A DNA stretch of 35,791 bases from a virus: positions 1 through 35,791 of IMG/VR virus record IMGVR_UViG_3300025168_010621; one strand, given 5' to 3'. The notes under the pieces were generated by a model, which was given only the letters and a program-made list of their open reading frames with translations, had not been told where the DNA came from and did no database searches. Of the stretch, positions 12,728-21,342 are shown piece by piece. The position numbers and the translations under genes were made by a program. The stretch's first letter is position 1. Every line of letters starts with the position of its first letter.

Positions 12728-15089
12728 ACAAAAAAGAACTGTAATAGAAACCGCAAAAGCTAATGGTTATAAAGGAGATTATACGTCTCTTTTTAATCAA
12801 GTTGAGTCTAAACAAGTATTTAATAATACTGCTCCTGGTATTCCTGTACCACAACTAACAAAAGAAGATATTAATTTTGCTGAAGCAGATGATTATAAAT
12901 TTAATCCAAAATCTTTATTAGTAGATAGAACTCCTCATAGATTTAATGACAATGATAATTTTATAACAAGTGATCATAGTGTTAAACCTAATAATAAAAG
13001 TATTCTCAGATTTTTAAATGACCCAGAATATACTCCAACAGCTGAACCTAATATGGGAGCTAATGGTGGTTTAAAAAAATATGATGAAGGAGGAACTCCT
13101 CATGATCACCCACATCCTACTACAGATGCTGAAACAGAAACAGAAACAATTCCTGTAGAAGAAACAATTCCTGTAGAAACTGAAGACGAAGTACAAACAA
13201 GACGTAGGCCACAAAATCCATATGGAGCTGCTGGTAGGTTAAACACATATTTACAGTCTGAAGCGTATGGGCCTTCTCAACTAAATAATACTCTTAAAAT
13301 GCAAAGATTTCTTGGTTTAGAACCAGATGGAAACTTTGGAGATAGTAATAAAGAAAAAATGCTTAGTTGGTCTAATAAAAATTTAAGCTCATTACCAGTT
13401 TATGATCCTAGCTTTAGAACAATGAATATAAAATGTAGTGGTAAAGAATGTTCTGAACAAACTACTAATACATTACAATTATTATATCCTCAATTAGATA
13501 GAGATCAATTAGACCCTGATCACAGTTGGTATAGAAGAGATAGAATATTAAAAAATGGAGGGACAGATCTTTGGAGTCAAGATGTAGAAAATATTAATAA
13601 AAATTCTAGAGACGAAAGATCAGATCTTAGTGGTATTCCTCCTATGGAAGTATGGAATACTTTTCAAGTTGGAGATATTGTAAGTATGGATAGTCGTTAT
13701 CGTGAACGAGATCCAGATGAAATTGAACAAGATAATGGCCAAGTTTATGATGGTTCTGAACATACAGGTTTTATAATAGGTAGAGATCCTAACACAGGAA
13801 TACCTTTAGTAATGCATGGATATAAAGGTAAGATGGAAGTAGATCCACTTAATCAAATTTCTTTAGGAAATCCTTCAAGCTATAATAATCCTGATTATAT
13901 TATTGCTGGTGTATCTAGACCTAAAGCTGTAGGAAATGCAGAAAATAATAATTATACTTTTGATAAATTAAATTTCTTTTTAGAAAAAGATGATTTTGCA
14001 ACTCATAATACTTTTGCATTTGATGAAGATTATTTAACAAATATGAATGAAAAAGAATTAGCAGTAGCTAATCAATTTACAAATTTTTTTAATGGTAGTA
14101 CAAGAAAACGTAAAGATGGATTTTATGATGAAGATGGTCGTTATGAATCATATAATATTCATGAAGTTTTAACTGAAACTGATTCATTAAATCAACTTGC
14201 TGTAAATAGTAGTGCAAGTATAAGATTTGGTGAGAGTCGATTTAATGACTCATATCCAATACAAAAAATTTCAAATATAACTGGTTATAGTAAAGATGAA
14301 GTTAGTAGAGCAGCTATGATGACTTGGGGATTTTATCAAAATGAATCAGGAGATGCGCAAGGAATAAGAATAGGTAAAGGGATGGAATGGATTAAAGATA
14401 ATATGAGTACTAAAAATGCTGCTAAATTAAAAGCATTAAAAAAAGGGGATATTACTTGGACTCCTAAAGTTTATAACCTTTTAGATTTTACAGCAAATGA
14501 AGAAAAGTATATGTACAGCGCACAACAAGAGCCAAGTAGAGGTATACTACGTATTAAATATAATATGCAAACTAAAGATGGTGAGGGTAATACAACTAGA
14601 GTAGGTGCTTGGGCATCAAGTTATGGAATATATGACAGCGAAGATTTAATTTCAGAAGATGAAAAGGAAAATTCATTAATAACTGGTGTTGCTGGTACAG
14701 AAGGTATTCAAAATTCTTTTGCAATGGGAACAATGTTAACTTTAAGCTATTACGAAAATATAAGAAGAAAAGAAGGATATGATCCTGAAACTGAAACTTA
14801 CAAAGGAGTTCCTATTGATTATGTAGTAGCAACAATGCATAAGGGATTAAATTTAAATTCACAAGCAGGAGATGGAAACACTATATTACAAAATTTACAA
14901 AGAGGAGATAGAGGTTATTCTAATGTTACAATAAATACTGCAAATAAATTATCGTATACTACAACAAAACTAGATCGAAAGTATCTTGAAGAGAATAGAC
15001 CTATAGAAGCAATACTAGATGCAAAAACTATTTCTAGTGATAACTATCCTTTTAAATCTTCAATAAATTTTATAAATGATAATAAATAA
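12711..15089 (+). CDS. Virion-associated NlpC/P60-type peptidoglycan hydrolase with a peptidoglycan-binding-like motif, 792 aa
   Basis: A multi-domain protein between portal and scaffold. Residues about 120-155 are an acidic, low-complexity linker with repeated ETIPVE. A peptidoglycan-binding-type motif (LKMQRFLGLEPDGNFGD) lies near 195. The likely hydrolase domain has Cys at 242 and 247 (KCSGKECSEQTT), GDIV at 321-324, H351 in EHTGFIIG and H369 in VMHGYKG, matching the Cys-GD-His-His order of NlpC/P60 and CHAP enzymes. The C-terminal 400 residues are helical, with a motif around ASIRFGESRF, and are not recognised. It overlaps the portal by 17 bases. It probably cuts peptidoglycan during DNA entry, separate from the CHAP endolysin used at lysis. 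A non-enzymatic internal virion protein is the alternative. Confidence 0.72.
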   Translation: MALTNKQKRTVIETAKANGYKGDYTSLFNQVESKQVFNNTAPGIPVPQLTKEDINFAEADDYKFNPKSLLVDRTPHRFNDNDNFITSDHSVKPNNKSILRFLNDPEYTPTAEPNMGANGGLKKYDEGGTPHDHPHPTTDAETETETIPVEETIPVETEDEVQTRRRPQNPYGAAGRLNTYLQSEAYGPSQLNNTLKMQRFLGLEPDGNFGDSNKEKMLSWSNKNLSSLPVYDPSFRTMNIKCSGKECSEQTTNTLQLLYPQLDRDQLDPDHSWYRRDRILKNGGTDLWSQDVENINKNSRDERSDLSGIPPMEVWNTFQVGDIVSMDSRYRERDPDEIEQDNGQVYDGSEHTGFIIGRDPNTGIPLVMHGYKGKMEVDPLNQISLGNPSSYNNPDYIIAGVSRPKAVGNAENNNYTFDKLNFFLEKDDFATHNTFAFDEDYLTNMNEKELAVANQFTNFFNGSTRKRKDGFYDEDGRYESYNIHEVLTETDSLNQLAVNSSASIRFGESRFNDSYPIQKISNITGYSKDEVSRAAMMTWGFYQNESGDAQGIRIGKGMEWIKDNMSTKNAAKLKALKKGDITWTPKVYNLLDFTANEEKYMYSAQQEPSRGILRIKYNMQTKDGEGNTTRVGAWASSYGIYDSEDLISEDEKENSLITGVAGTEGIQNSFAMGTMLTLSYYENIRRKEGYDPETETYKGVPIDYVVATMHKGLNLNSQAGDGNTILQNLQRGDRGYSNVTINTANKLSYTTTKLDRKYLEENRPIEAILDAKTISSDNYPFKSSINFINDNK

Positions 15090-15164
15090 AAGTGTTATAT
15101 AATAAAGGCAAAATCAGTAAACTAAAAAAAACTAAATAACTATAAATAACTATAATATTAACCA

Positions 15165-15172
15165 TAAATTTG
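15165..15172 (+). promoter_or_regulatory. Promoter -7 element TAAATTTG before the scaffold gene
   Basis: TAAATTTG followed by CAC fits TAnnTTTG and lies 18 bases before ATG 15190, in the 100-base gap after the hydrolase gene. Direct repeats of the type AACTATAAAT occur just upstream (about 15135-15158). No -33 TTTG is visible. It would boost expression of the scaffold and capsid genes. Confidence 0.6.
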
Positions 15173-15189
15173 CACAAAAATAAATAGAT

Positions 15190-16254
15190 ATGTCAAACGA
15201 AAACAAACTAAAACTAGAAGACATTACTTTTGATGATTTCATTAGTGATGGTATAGAAGCCCCACCTGCTCCTGCAGCAGAGATTGAAGAAATTGAAAAA
15301 CCTGAAAGTGAACCAGCTGAAATAGATGGTAATCTTGAAGAAGAAGTAGAAGAAGAAATAAAAGAAGAAGTTGTTGAAGAAGTTGAAGAAAAGCCAGCAA
15401 CTGAAGAAGTAGATGAAACAGTAGTAAGTGAAGTTCTTTCTCAATTAGGATATGAATTTGAAGAAAATTTTGAAGATACTTCTGACGGCTTAATTAAATT
15501 AACTAAAGCTGTTGGTGGTAAAATGGCAGAGCAACAATTAGATAATTTATTTGAAGCTCATCCAGAAATTCAAAAACATTTAGATTATGTTTTAAATGGT
15601 GGTAAATCAGAAGAATGGTTAAAAATGTCTAATCAGATTACAGACTTTGAAGGTATTAAAGTTACTGAGGATGATCAAAGAACTCAAAGAGCAGTATTAG
15701 GTGAGTACTTTAAATTAAAAGGGCATGACTCTGAGTTTATAAATGAATTATTAGATGACTATACAGACACTAATAAATTATATGACAAAGCAACTAAAGC
15801 TAAAGGAGCTCTTACAAATTACTACGGTAAAAAAAGAGAAGAATCAATTGCTAATGAAAAGCAAATGAGAATAGCAGAACAACAAAAACAAAGAGATTTT
15901 TGGGATGATATAAATGATACAATATCAAACTCAAAAGATTTTGCTGGATTGACTGTTCAAGAAAAAGATAAGAATAAATTTTTTGATTATTTAACAAAAA
16001 CAAATCAAGAAGGTGTGACTGAAAGAGAGCTTGCTCACAAAAAGTCTACAACAGAACAAAAGTTAGCTATTGATTACTTAATGTTCAAAGGATTTAACTT
16101 AAAAGATATTATCGCAAAAAAGGCTAAAACAGCCAATGCTCAAAGTTTGCGAAAAAAGATTAAGTCTAATAAATCAGTTAAAAGTGCAGCTCGCCCTAAA
16201 AGGCAGTCTGGATTTGATGTTGACAGTTTAGATTTAAATTTGGGTAACCTATAG
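15190..16254 (+). CDS. Capsid scaffolding protein, 354 aa
   Basis: Located immediately before the major capsid protein with the composition of a scaffold. A highly acidic N-terminal stretch (about residues 20-75, long runs of Glu with Pro and Val) is followed by helical segments and a basic Lys-rich C-terminus (about 310-345). Scaffolds typically pair an acidic, flexible body with a basic C-terminal capsid-binding helix-loop-helix. No protease motif is visible, so removal of the scaffold may rely on exit or another enzyme. It has its own promoter -7 element. The role is inferred from position and composition; sequence alone would not name it. Confidence 0.75.
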   Translation: MSNENKLKLEDITFDDFISDGIEAPPAPAAEIEEIEKPESEPAEIDGNLEEEVEEEIKEEVVEEVEEKPATEEVDETVVSEVLSQLGYEFEENFEDTSDGLIKLTKAVGGKMAEQQLDNLFEAHPEIQKHLDYVLNGGKSEEWLKMSNQITDFEGIKVTEDDQRTQRAVLGEYFKLKGHDSEFINELLDDYTDTNKLYDKATKAKGALTNYYGKKREESIANEKQMRIAEQQKQRDFWDDINDTISNSKDFAGLTVQEKDKNKFFDYLTKTNQEGVTERELAHKKSTTEQKLAIDYLMFKGFNLKDIIAKKAKTANAQSLRKKIKSNKSVKSAARPKRQSGFDVDSLDLNLGNL

Positions 16255-16270
16255 TGTGCAAAAGGAGCCA

Positions 16271-16283
16271 GGTTATCATAACC
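16271..16283 (+). promoter_or_regulatory. Short hairpin in the major capsid leader
   Basis: GGTTA-TCA-TAACC forms a small hairpin between the scaffold stop (16254) and the capsid ATG (16301). A purine-rich AAAAGGAG (16259-16266) lies just upstream but too far from the start to be its ribosome-binding site. It may stabilise or tune the capsid transcript. Confidence 0.35.
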
Positions 16284-16300
16284 CTTTAAATTAATTTAAA

Positions 16301-17719
16301 ATGCAAGTATTAAAAACTTATTACAATGATGCGCAAATGACGGATACAAATTCGTTAGTAAATGCGTTATTGGAAAAGCCAGCTGAGCTTTCTCCAATCA
16401 TCACACACCTTGCAGGAAGGGAAGACAGAAAGTTTCCGTTAACTATGTTAACTGAAGGAGTTGGTAACACTAAGTCCATCGATAGATGGGAATATGAATA
16501 CCGTGTAAAATCTCATACTGTCCATACTCGTCCATGCGCGGCAGCAGCAGTAGGAACAGGAATTGGAGGCTCAGTCTTCACTTTATCTTTTCCAGACAAA
16601 TGGTTTGTATTTCCATATACACTAATCTCTAACGAAGGTACTCAAGCTAGAATTATGGCTGAGCCAGTTGCTTCAGGAAGTGGATATGACTATACAATGC
16701 AATTAGTAGATCCATCTGCAACAGCAGCTATTGTAGCTTCTGAAGGAGCTATCGGAGCAATCTGGGGTCAATTATATGCTAACGTAGGAGTTGATTTCTC
16801 TAGAGGAAATGCTTCTAACTGGTCTACTCCAGGTATGGTTAGAAACAAAATTGGTACAATTAGAAAATCTTATCACTTCGCAGGAAATGCTAAGAACTAT
16901 GTTGCTGAATTTGCTCTACCTACTAAAGGTGGTAAAACTACCAAAATGTGGATGGACTATGAAGAGTACTTACACATGCTTTCTTTCAAAGAAGAGTGTG
17001 AAATGCTTTACTGGTACGGAGAAAAAACTTATGGTAACAATGGAATAGTAAACATGACTGATGAAAATGGGCAACCAGTAATCACAGGTCCTGGTTTATT
17101 ACAACAAATTATCAATAAGGATACTTACTCTACTTTAACTGAAGCTAAATTAACTAACCTTATTGGTGACTTATTCTATGGAATGAGTGATGCTAACAAT
17201 AAAAGTGTTACGTTATTCACTGGTATCGGTGGAGCTAGAGAATTTGACAATGCATTAAAATCTTACACTGGTGGTTTCGCTGCTGGTTGGACAGTAAATG
17301 CAGAAAGTAAATTTATTACTGGATCAGGACGTTCTTTAGGAATGACTGGTTACTTTACAAGTTATGACCATATTGATGGACATACAGTAAATGTGGTTAA
17401 GCATCCAATGTTTGACCATGGTCCTGTAGCACAAGCAAGAACTAAACATCCTGTTACTGGCTACTCTATGGAATCATACAGAATGGTATTTGTTGACACA
17501 TCTTCATATGATGGTCAAGGAAACATTCAAATGATTAACAAGAAAGGACGTGAATATCTAAGATGGGCAGTTGCTGGATCTGTTGTTCCAAATGGTTTTG
17601 GATCAAGTGATTTAAGAGCTTCTGACATCGACGGCGCAAGCGTGCACATGTTGAAAACAGCTGGTATCGTTCTGAAAAGATTTGATACTTCTATTGACAT
17701 GGAATGTGTACGAGTGTAA
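16301..17719 (+). CDS. Major capsid protein, 472 aa (HK97-fold expected)
   Basis: Assigned by position (after scaffold, before connector proteins), by length (about 470-500 residues in crAss-like phages), and by base and codon use. This gene uses many C-ending codons (AAC, TAC, TTC, GGT) and is visibly richer in GC than its neighbours, a sign of selection for high translation. The protein is rich in Gly, Thr and Ala with few low-complexity stretches. An N-terminal helical part precedes a core with strands around KWFVFPYTLISNEGT (about residues 101-115) and MVFVDTSSYDGQG (about 395-407). No cleavage site is obvious. Hundreds of copies would build the icosahedral shell. The nearby GroES-like gene may assist its folding. 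Confidence 0.82.
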   Translation: MQVLKTYYNDAQMTDTNSLVNALLEKPAELSPIITHLAGREDRKFPLTMLTEGVGNTKSIDRWEYEYRVKSHTVHTRPCAAAAVGTGIGGSVFTLSFPDKWFVFPYTLISNEGTQARIMAEPVASGSGYDYTMQLVDPSATAAIVASEGAIGAIWGQLYANVGVDFSRGNASNWSTPGMVRNKIGTIRKSYHFAGNAKNYVAEFALPTKGGKTTKMWMDYEEYLHMLSFKEECEMLYWYGEKTYGNNGIVNMTDENGQPVITGPGLLQQIINKDTYSTLTEAKLTNLIGDLFYGMSDANNKSVTLFTGIGGAREFDNALKSYTGGFAAGWTVNAESKFITGSGRSLGMTGYFTSYDHIDGHTVNVVKHPMFDHGPVAQARTKHPVTGYSMESYRMVFVDTSSYDGQGNIQMINKKGREYLRWAVAGSVVPNGFGSSDLRASDIDGASVHMLKTAGIVLKRFDTSIDMECVRV

Positions 17720-17773
17720 TGATGGGCGTTAACTAACGTTTTCGTAGTCTATATCTAGTTTTTTGTAAGTTGA

Positions 17774-17793
17774 TGGGGGTGTCAAAACCCCCA
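17774..17793 (+). terminator. GC-rich hairpin after the major capsid gene
   Basis: TGGGGGT (17774-17780) pairs with ACCCCCA (17787-17793). The outer GATGG/CCATC can pair instead, so two foldings compete. The downstream sequence is CCATCTTATTATC, without a proper T run, so termination is probably partial. It would raise the ratio of capsid transcripts to downstream ones. Confidence 0.55.
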
Positions 17794-17884
17794 CCATCTT
17801 ATTATCATAAAGAAAGTAAGGCAGAGTATTCTTACAAGCCTGAAAGGAAATCAAAATAAATTTAATAATTAAAAGAACAAACAA

Positions 17885-18688
17885 ATGCAAAAGAAAATAA
17901 TAATTTTGCGTAAGGAGCCAGATGGGCCTTTACCAAAAGAGATCAGAGCAGAATCAAGAATGTACATTAGTAGTGTATATAGAAATAGACAACCTTTAAA
18001 AGGTATATCTATAGAAGAAGAAAAAAAATATTTAAATGGTATTTTAGATGTTAATCCTGACCATGTTGATTGGCCAAAACATATAAAAGACTATTGGGCA
18101 AACATGTCAATAATGGTTGGATACGGAGGAGTAGAGTTAGATGTTTCTACTACTGAAGATGGAGAACCAATAAATATTGAAGATTGGATAAGATACAAAT
18201 GGATAATGAAACATCCGCATGTAGCTCTTAATAAAGATGAGATGCAAGGTAAAATGAGATTTTTTATCAAAGACACTCAAAGAGATTTAAGAACAGCGAA
18301 TAATAAAATTCAAACTTTAAAAGATGCTGATAAAGTATTTATTAAAGTATCAGATAATAAAGATGAGATGAGAAGAATCTATCGTATGATGGCTTCAGAT
18401 AATCCTGACAAGTTAACTGACTTAGAAGTTGAAAATAGATTATACGCTTTGAAAACAGATAAACCTGCAAAGTTTATTAGAATTTCAACAGATAAACATT
18501 TAAAGTTAAAATCTGAAATTGAAGAAATGATAAGTTTGCAAATATTAAGAAGAATAGGAAATCAAGTAATATTTCAAGATGAAATTTTAGGAGATACATT
18601 ACAAGATACTGTTATTCATCTTAATGATAAAAAGAATTCTGGTAAGTTAACAACACTAAGAGCTCAACTAAAAGAAGCAGCTCTTTAA
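17885..18688 (+). CDS. Head/connector-region protein, 267 aa, crAss-like type
   Basis: The first gene after the capsid hairpin. It is charged, largely helical and lacks membrane segments or Cys. A region around GYGGVELDVSTTEDGEP (about residues 78-94) is followed by long helices with many Lys, Asp and Arg (about 125-200). Its place between the capsid and the ring protein matches a conserved uncharacterised protein of crAss-like phages. Likely a head-completion or minor head protein; no motif proves it. Starts at ATG 17885, with a short AT-rich leader and no strong Shine-Dalgarno, as expected in Bacteroidota. Confidence 0.75.
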   Translation: MQKKIIILRKEPDGPLPKEIRAESRMYISSVYRNRQPLKGISIEEEKKYLNGILDVNPDHVDWPKHIKDYWANMSIMVGYGGVELDVSTTEDGEPINIEDWIRYKWIMKHPHVALNKDEMQGKMRFFIKDTQRDLRTANNKIQTLKDADKVFIKVSDNKDEMRRIYRMMASDNPDKLTDLEVENRLYALKTDKPAKFIRISTDKHLKLKSEIEEMISLQILRRIGNQVIFQDEILGDTLQDTVIHLNDKKNSGKLTTLRAQLKEAAL

Positions 18689-18699
18689 AACTATAAATT

Positions 18700-19038
18700 A
18701 TGGCAATAGAAATAAGGAATACAACAGAACATTTATTGAGTGAAAATCCTAATATGGCTAAAGATATAAATTTACTTCGTAGAAATGATTTATTATCTAA
18801 AGGTGTTGGTGGATCTAAAACTATAAGTGGTGCTGCTGCACAGTCTGTAGCTGCTGGTACTTATTGGGCAGTTATGATGATAAAAGAAACTGCATTAACA
18901 ACATTTACTATGACTAATAGTCAGTGTGTAACAGGATTAACATATCCAGCAGGAACTTGGATTTACGGTGATATAAGAACTATTACTGGAAATTCAAGTG
19001 GAGCATATATTCTCTATTATGGAGACGCAGCGCTATAA
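18700..19038 (+). CDS. Small virion protein, decoration-like, 112 aa
   Basis: A short protein with a polar helical N-terminus (about 1-35) and a beta-rich C-terminal domain built from Thr, Gly, Ala and aromatics (TYWAVMMIKETALTTFTMTN, then TWIYGDIRTI). This resembles small capsid decoration or fibre-attachment proteins. It shares one base with the next start (TAATG) and follows the 267-aa gene by 11 bases, so it is made with the connector proteins. A head decoration or neck role is likely. Confidence 0.65.
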   Translation: MAIEIRNTTEHLLSENPNMAKDINLLRRNDLLSKGVGGSKTISGAAAQSVAAGTYWAVMMIKETALTTFTMTNSQCVTGLTYPAGTWIYGDIRTITGNSSGAYILYYGDAAL

Positions 19039-20210
19039 TGAATTTAGGACAAATGCATATATCAGTACAGCATGGGGTTGACAAAATCAACTCCATGCAT
19101 TCTGATTTATTGCTACCTGAAGAAATTGACTTAGAATTAAATAAAAATATACAAAGATTTATTAGTCAACGTTGGAATGCAGGAGGTAATAAATATAGAC
19201 AAGGGTTTGAAATGTCTCAAAAAAGAATAGATGATCTTAGAACTTTAGTTACAGAATTTTCTGCACCTACTGTTTATAAAGGGCATGTATACAAAAAAAC
19301 TTTTATAGATGCTTCATTTTTACCTAAAGACTATTTACATTTAATAAACTTAAAAAGTCTTGTATATAATTATAATTGCAAACCATATAATTATAATATA
19401 GATGTTGTTGCTGTAGGTAAGCAAGTTATAGAAATGGAAATTGATGTTACTACTATAAACATAAGTGGTTATACTAGTTATATTGGAGCTTTTTTATCTC
19501 ATGATATAACAGGAAATATTCCTGTAACATTACCACCAACAAATGCTTTAACACTTCCATATACAGGAGCTGATAATATAACTGCATTTAAAGCTTGGGT
19601 TACAAATCCTGCAAATTGGACTGCAGATGTAAATGCTGTTGGTTATGTTACAGTTGGTTCAAGTACTGTAGTTTCTGTAACTTTAAACGCAGGAGTAACT
19701 ACATTTGGTGGATCTACTGTATTACAAGTACCTGCTCCTGGTAGTGGTCCAGCAACAAGTTTACCTTTAGGTCCTATAACTTCAAGCAATGTAGCTGGAT
19801 TTGGACCTAGTTTTATATTTGCAAATAAAAGAATTAATGGTTTAGATAGTAATGGAAATCCTTTACCATATGTAAGTGATGTGTCAATGAATAAATTTGT
19901 ACAACATGACGATATATTTAAAATGTTATCTGATCCTTTTAACAAAACAAAGATAAGTACTCCTGTTTACACTATAAAAGATGATCACATAGAAGTATAT
20001 ACAGACGACACATTTATTGTAGATGCAATAAAAATGACTTATTTAAAAAAACCTGTAGTGGTTGATATTATAACCAATCCTTCAGTTAACTGTGATTTGC
20101 CTGACTACACTCATCAAGAGATTGTAGACATGACGGTAAATAGCATTTTAGAGGCAATTTCAGATCCTCGGTATCAAAGTACTAGTATAGAGATGTTAAA
20201 ATCTGAATAA
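19038..20210 (+). CDS. Ring/connector protein of the head-tail junction, 390 aa, with an inserted beta module
   Basis: The two ends resemble a crAss-like neck protein. The N-terminus has LLLPEEIDLELNKNIQRFI and later FEMSQKRIDDLRTL; the C-terminus has HDDIFKMLSDPFNKT, YTDDTFIVDAIKMTYLKKP and DYTHQEIVDMTVNSILEA. I recall these motifs in conserved crAss-like structural proteins near the tail-ring genes. Between them (about residues 160-275) lies a Thr/Gly/Pro-rich beta stretch that looks inserted. It shares its start base with the preceding stop. It probably forms a ring under the portal that extends the DNA channel. The motif match is from memory. Confidence 0.75.
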   Translation: MNLGQMHISVQHGVDKINSMHSDLLLPEEIDLELNKNIQRFISQRWNAGGNKYRQGFEMSQKRIDDLRTLVTEFSAPTVYKGHVYKKTFIDASFLPKDYLHLINLKSLVYNYNCKPYNYNIDVVAVGKQVIEMEIDVTTINISGYTSYIGAFLSHDITGNIPVTLPPTNALTLPYTGADNITAFKAWVTNPANWTADVNAVGYVTVGSSTVVSVTLNAGVTTFGGSTVLQVPAPGSGPATSLPLGPITSSNVAGFGPSFIFANKRINGLDSNGNPLPYVSDVSMNKFVQHDDIFKMLSDPFNKTKISTPVYTIKDDHIEVYTDDTFIVDAIKMTYLKKPVVVDIITNPSVNCDLPDYTHQEIVDMTVNSILEAISDPRYQSTSIEMLKSE

Positions 20211-20248
20211 TTTAAAAATAGTTATTAACCATATAAAAATTAAAAATT

Positions 20249-21259
20249 ATGGCAAAACATGTATTCGTCGGAGTAGCAACGGGAACCCCTGCTAACTTCG
20301 CACTAAACGTATCAACTACATTTGCAGGACCTGCAGGTATACTTGGTATTTGGAATCCAGATCAAGGTACTGGCGGAGATTACTTAAACGGAACGGGAGC
20401 TGAAAAATTTGTAACAGCGGCTAATTCATTAGCACTAGGTATGAATAGATTCCAATTTGTTCAAGGAACAACTGATGGGTATCCTTATGGAACTGGGCTT
20501 TTAGAATCAGCAAGAGTAAAATCTGTAAGATCTCAAATGTATTTAGCATCTGCTAAAGCTACTTCAGGCGCAGTTACTGTTGTACAACAAGCTGGTAGAA
20601 CAGGAGCTTTTAAAGTTGTTAAAAAAGCAATGTATTCTGATTACGAAGAATTCTTAAATCCAACAGGAGATTATGATGACAGAGTAGATCAAATTAGAAA
20701 TTACGCTTTTTCTTTTGGAATTAATTTAGCAGCAACTTGTGCTGCAATTGCAAAAGTAGTTAATGATGATTTAGGTGCATTTGTTTCAGCGGTAGCAACA
20801 GGTACTCAAGTTACTTTAACAGCTAAAGATAATGGAACTTCTTTTCAGGTTATTGATACTTCTGTATTAATTGACCCAACATTAGGTGTTGCAATGTCTA
20901 CTTGGGGAGCAGCTTTATCTGGATCTTTTGGGTTTACTGAAGGAGCGGGTAATGGATGGCAAGCAATTATGGCAGAGAAAAAATCTCTACACCATAAAAC
21001 TGGTTATATGAACAGAACTGCTACTCCTTTTACACCACCAGAAACTTTTGCAGTAGCAACAGGAACTTATGATGTAATTACAATTTGTTTAGATGGAGGT
21101 ATCAGACAAGATGCAACTAATGCTAAAGATGATCAAGTTGTTGAACTATATCTTCCAGCTGGATGGACTGATGCTGGAACAGGTGTAATTGAAAATCATT
21201 TCACAGGATTAGCTTCTGCTACTGCTGCTGGAGTGAAACAAATTCTATACACTAAATAG
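20249..21259 (+). CDS. Abundant structural protein (tail/appendage), 336 aa
   Basis: A Gly/Ala/Thr-rich protein with strands and few helices, and codon use like the capsid gene, suggesting high abundance. The segment VTLTAKDNGTSFQVIDTSV suggests a beta-sandwich. It ends at TAG 21257, immediately followed by TAG, TAG and TAA in the same frame, giving four stops in a row, then a terminator at 21281. No known tail-tube or sheath motif is apparent. A major tail, neck or decoration subunit is the best reading; copy number would have to be measured. Confidence 0.7.
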   Translation: MAKHVFVGVATGTPANFALNVSTTFAGPAGILGIWNPDQGTGGDYLNGTGAEKFVTAANSLALGMNRFQFVQGTTDGYPYGTGLLESARVKSVRSQMYLASAKATSGAVTVVQQAGRTGAFKVVKKAMYSDYEEFLNPTGDYDDRVDQIRNYAFSFGINLAATCAAIAKVVNDDLGAFVSAVATGTQVTLTAKDNGTSFQVIDTSVLIDPTLGVAMSTWGAALSGSFGFTEGAGNGWQAIMAEKKSLHHKTGYMNRTATPFTPPETFAVATGTYDVITICLDGGIRQDATNAKDDQVVELYLPAGWTDAGTGVIENHFTGLASATAAGVKQILYTK

Positions 21260-21280
21260 TAGTAGTAAATTAATGTAAAA

Positions 21281-21308
21281 ATTAGGGGTGAGAATCCCCT
21301 AGTTTTTA
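21281..21308 (+). terminator. Rho-independent terminator after the 336-aa structural gene
   Basis: ATTAGGGG (21281-21288) pairs with CCCCTAGT (21296-21303), one G-U, around TGAGAAT, followed by TTTT. It ends the connector/structural unit. A promoter -7 element for the next unit overlaps its tail. Confidence 0.85.
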
Positions 21309-21316
21309 TATTTTTG
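21309..21316 (+). promoter_or_regulatory. Promoter -7 element TATTTTTG before the adhesin unit
   Basis: TATTTTTG fits TAnnTTTG and lies 27 bases before ATG 21343, directly after a terminator. This back-to-back arrangement supports a new transcription start for the 185-aa and 2613-aa genes. No -33 box is clear. Confidence 0.55.
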
Positions 21317-21342
21317 TAAAACCCTCACTAAAACTTAAAAAC

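Noticed and set aside
12451-12756. Leftward 101-aa hydrophobic frame
   Set aside because: Antisense of the Gln/Lys coiled coil of the portal; hydrophobicity is a by-product of the codons.
15214-15444. Leftward Phe/Tyr-rich 76-aa frame
   Set aside because: It is the antisense of the Glu-rich scaffold stretch, a low-complexity shadow.
17720-17884. Short coding frames between the capsid and the 267-aa gene
   Set aside because: Frames are only a few codons long; the gap holds hairpins and a leader.
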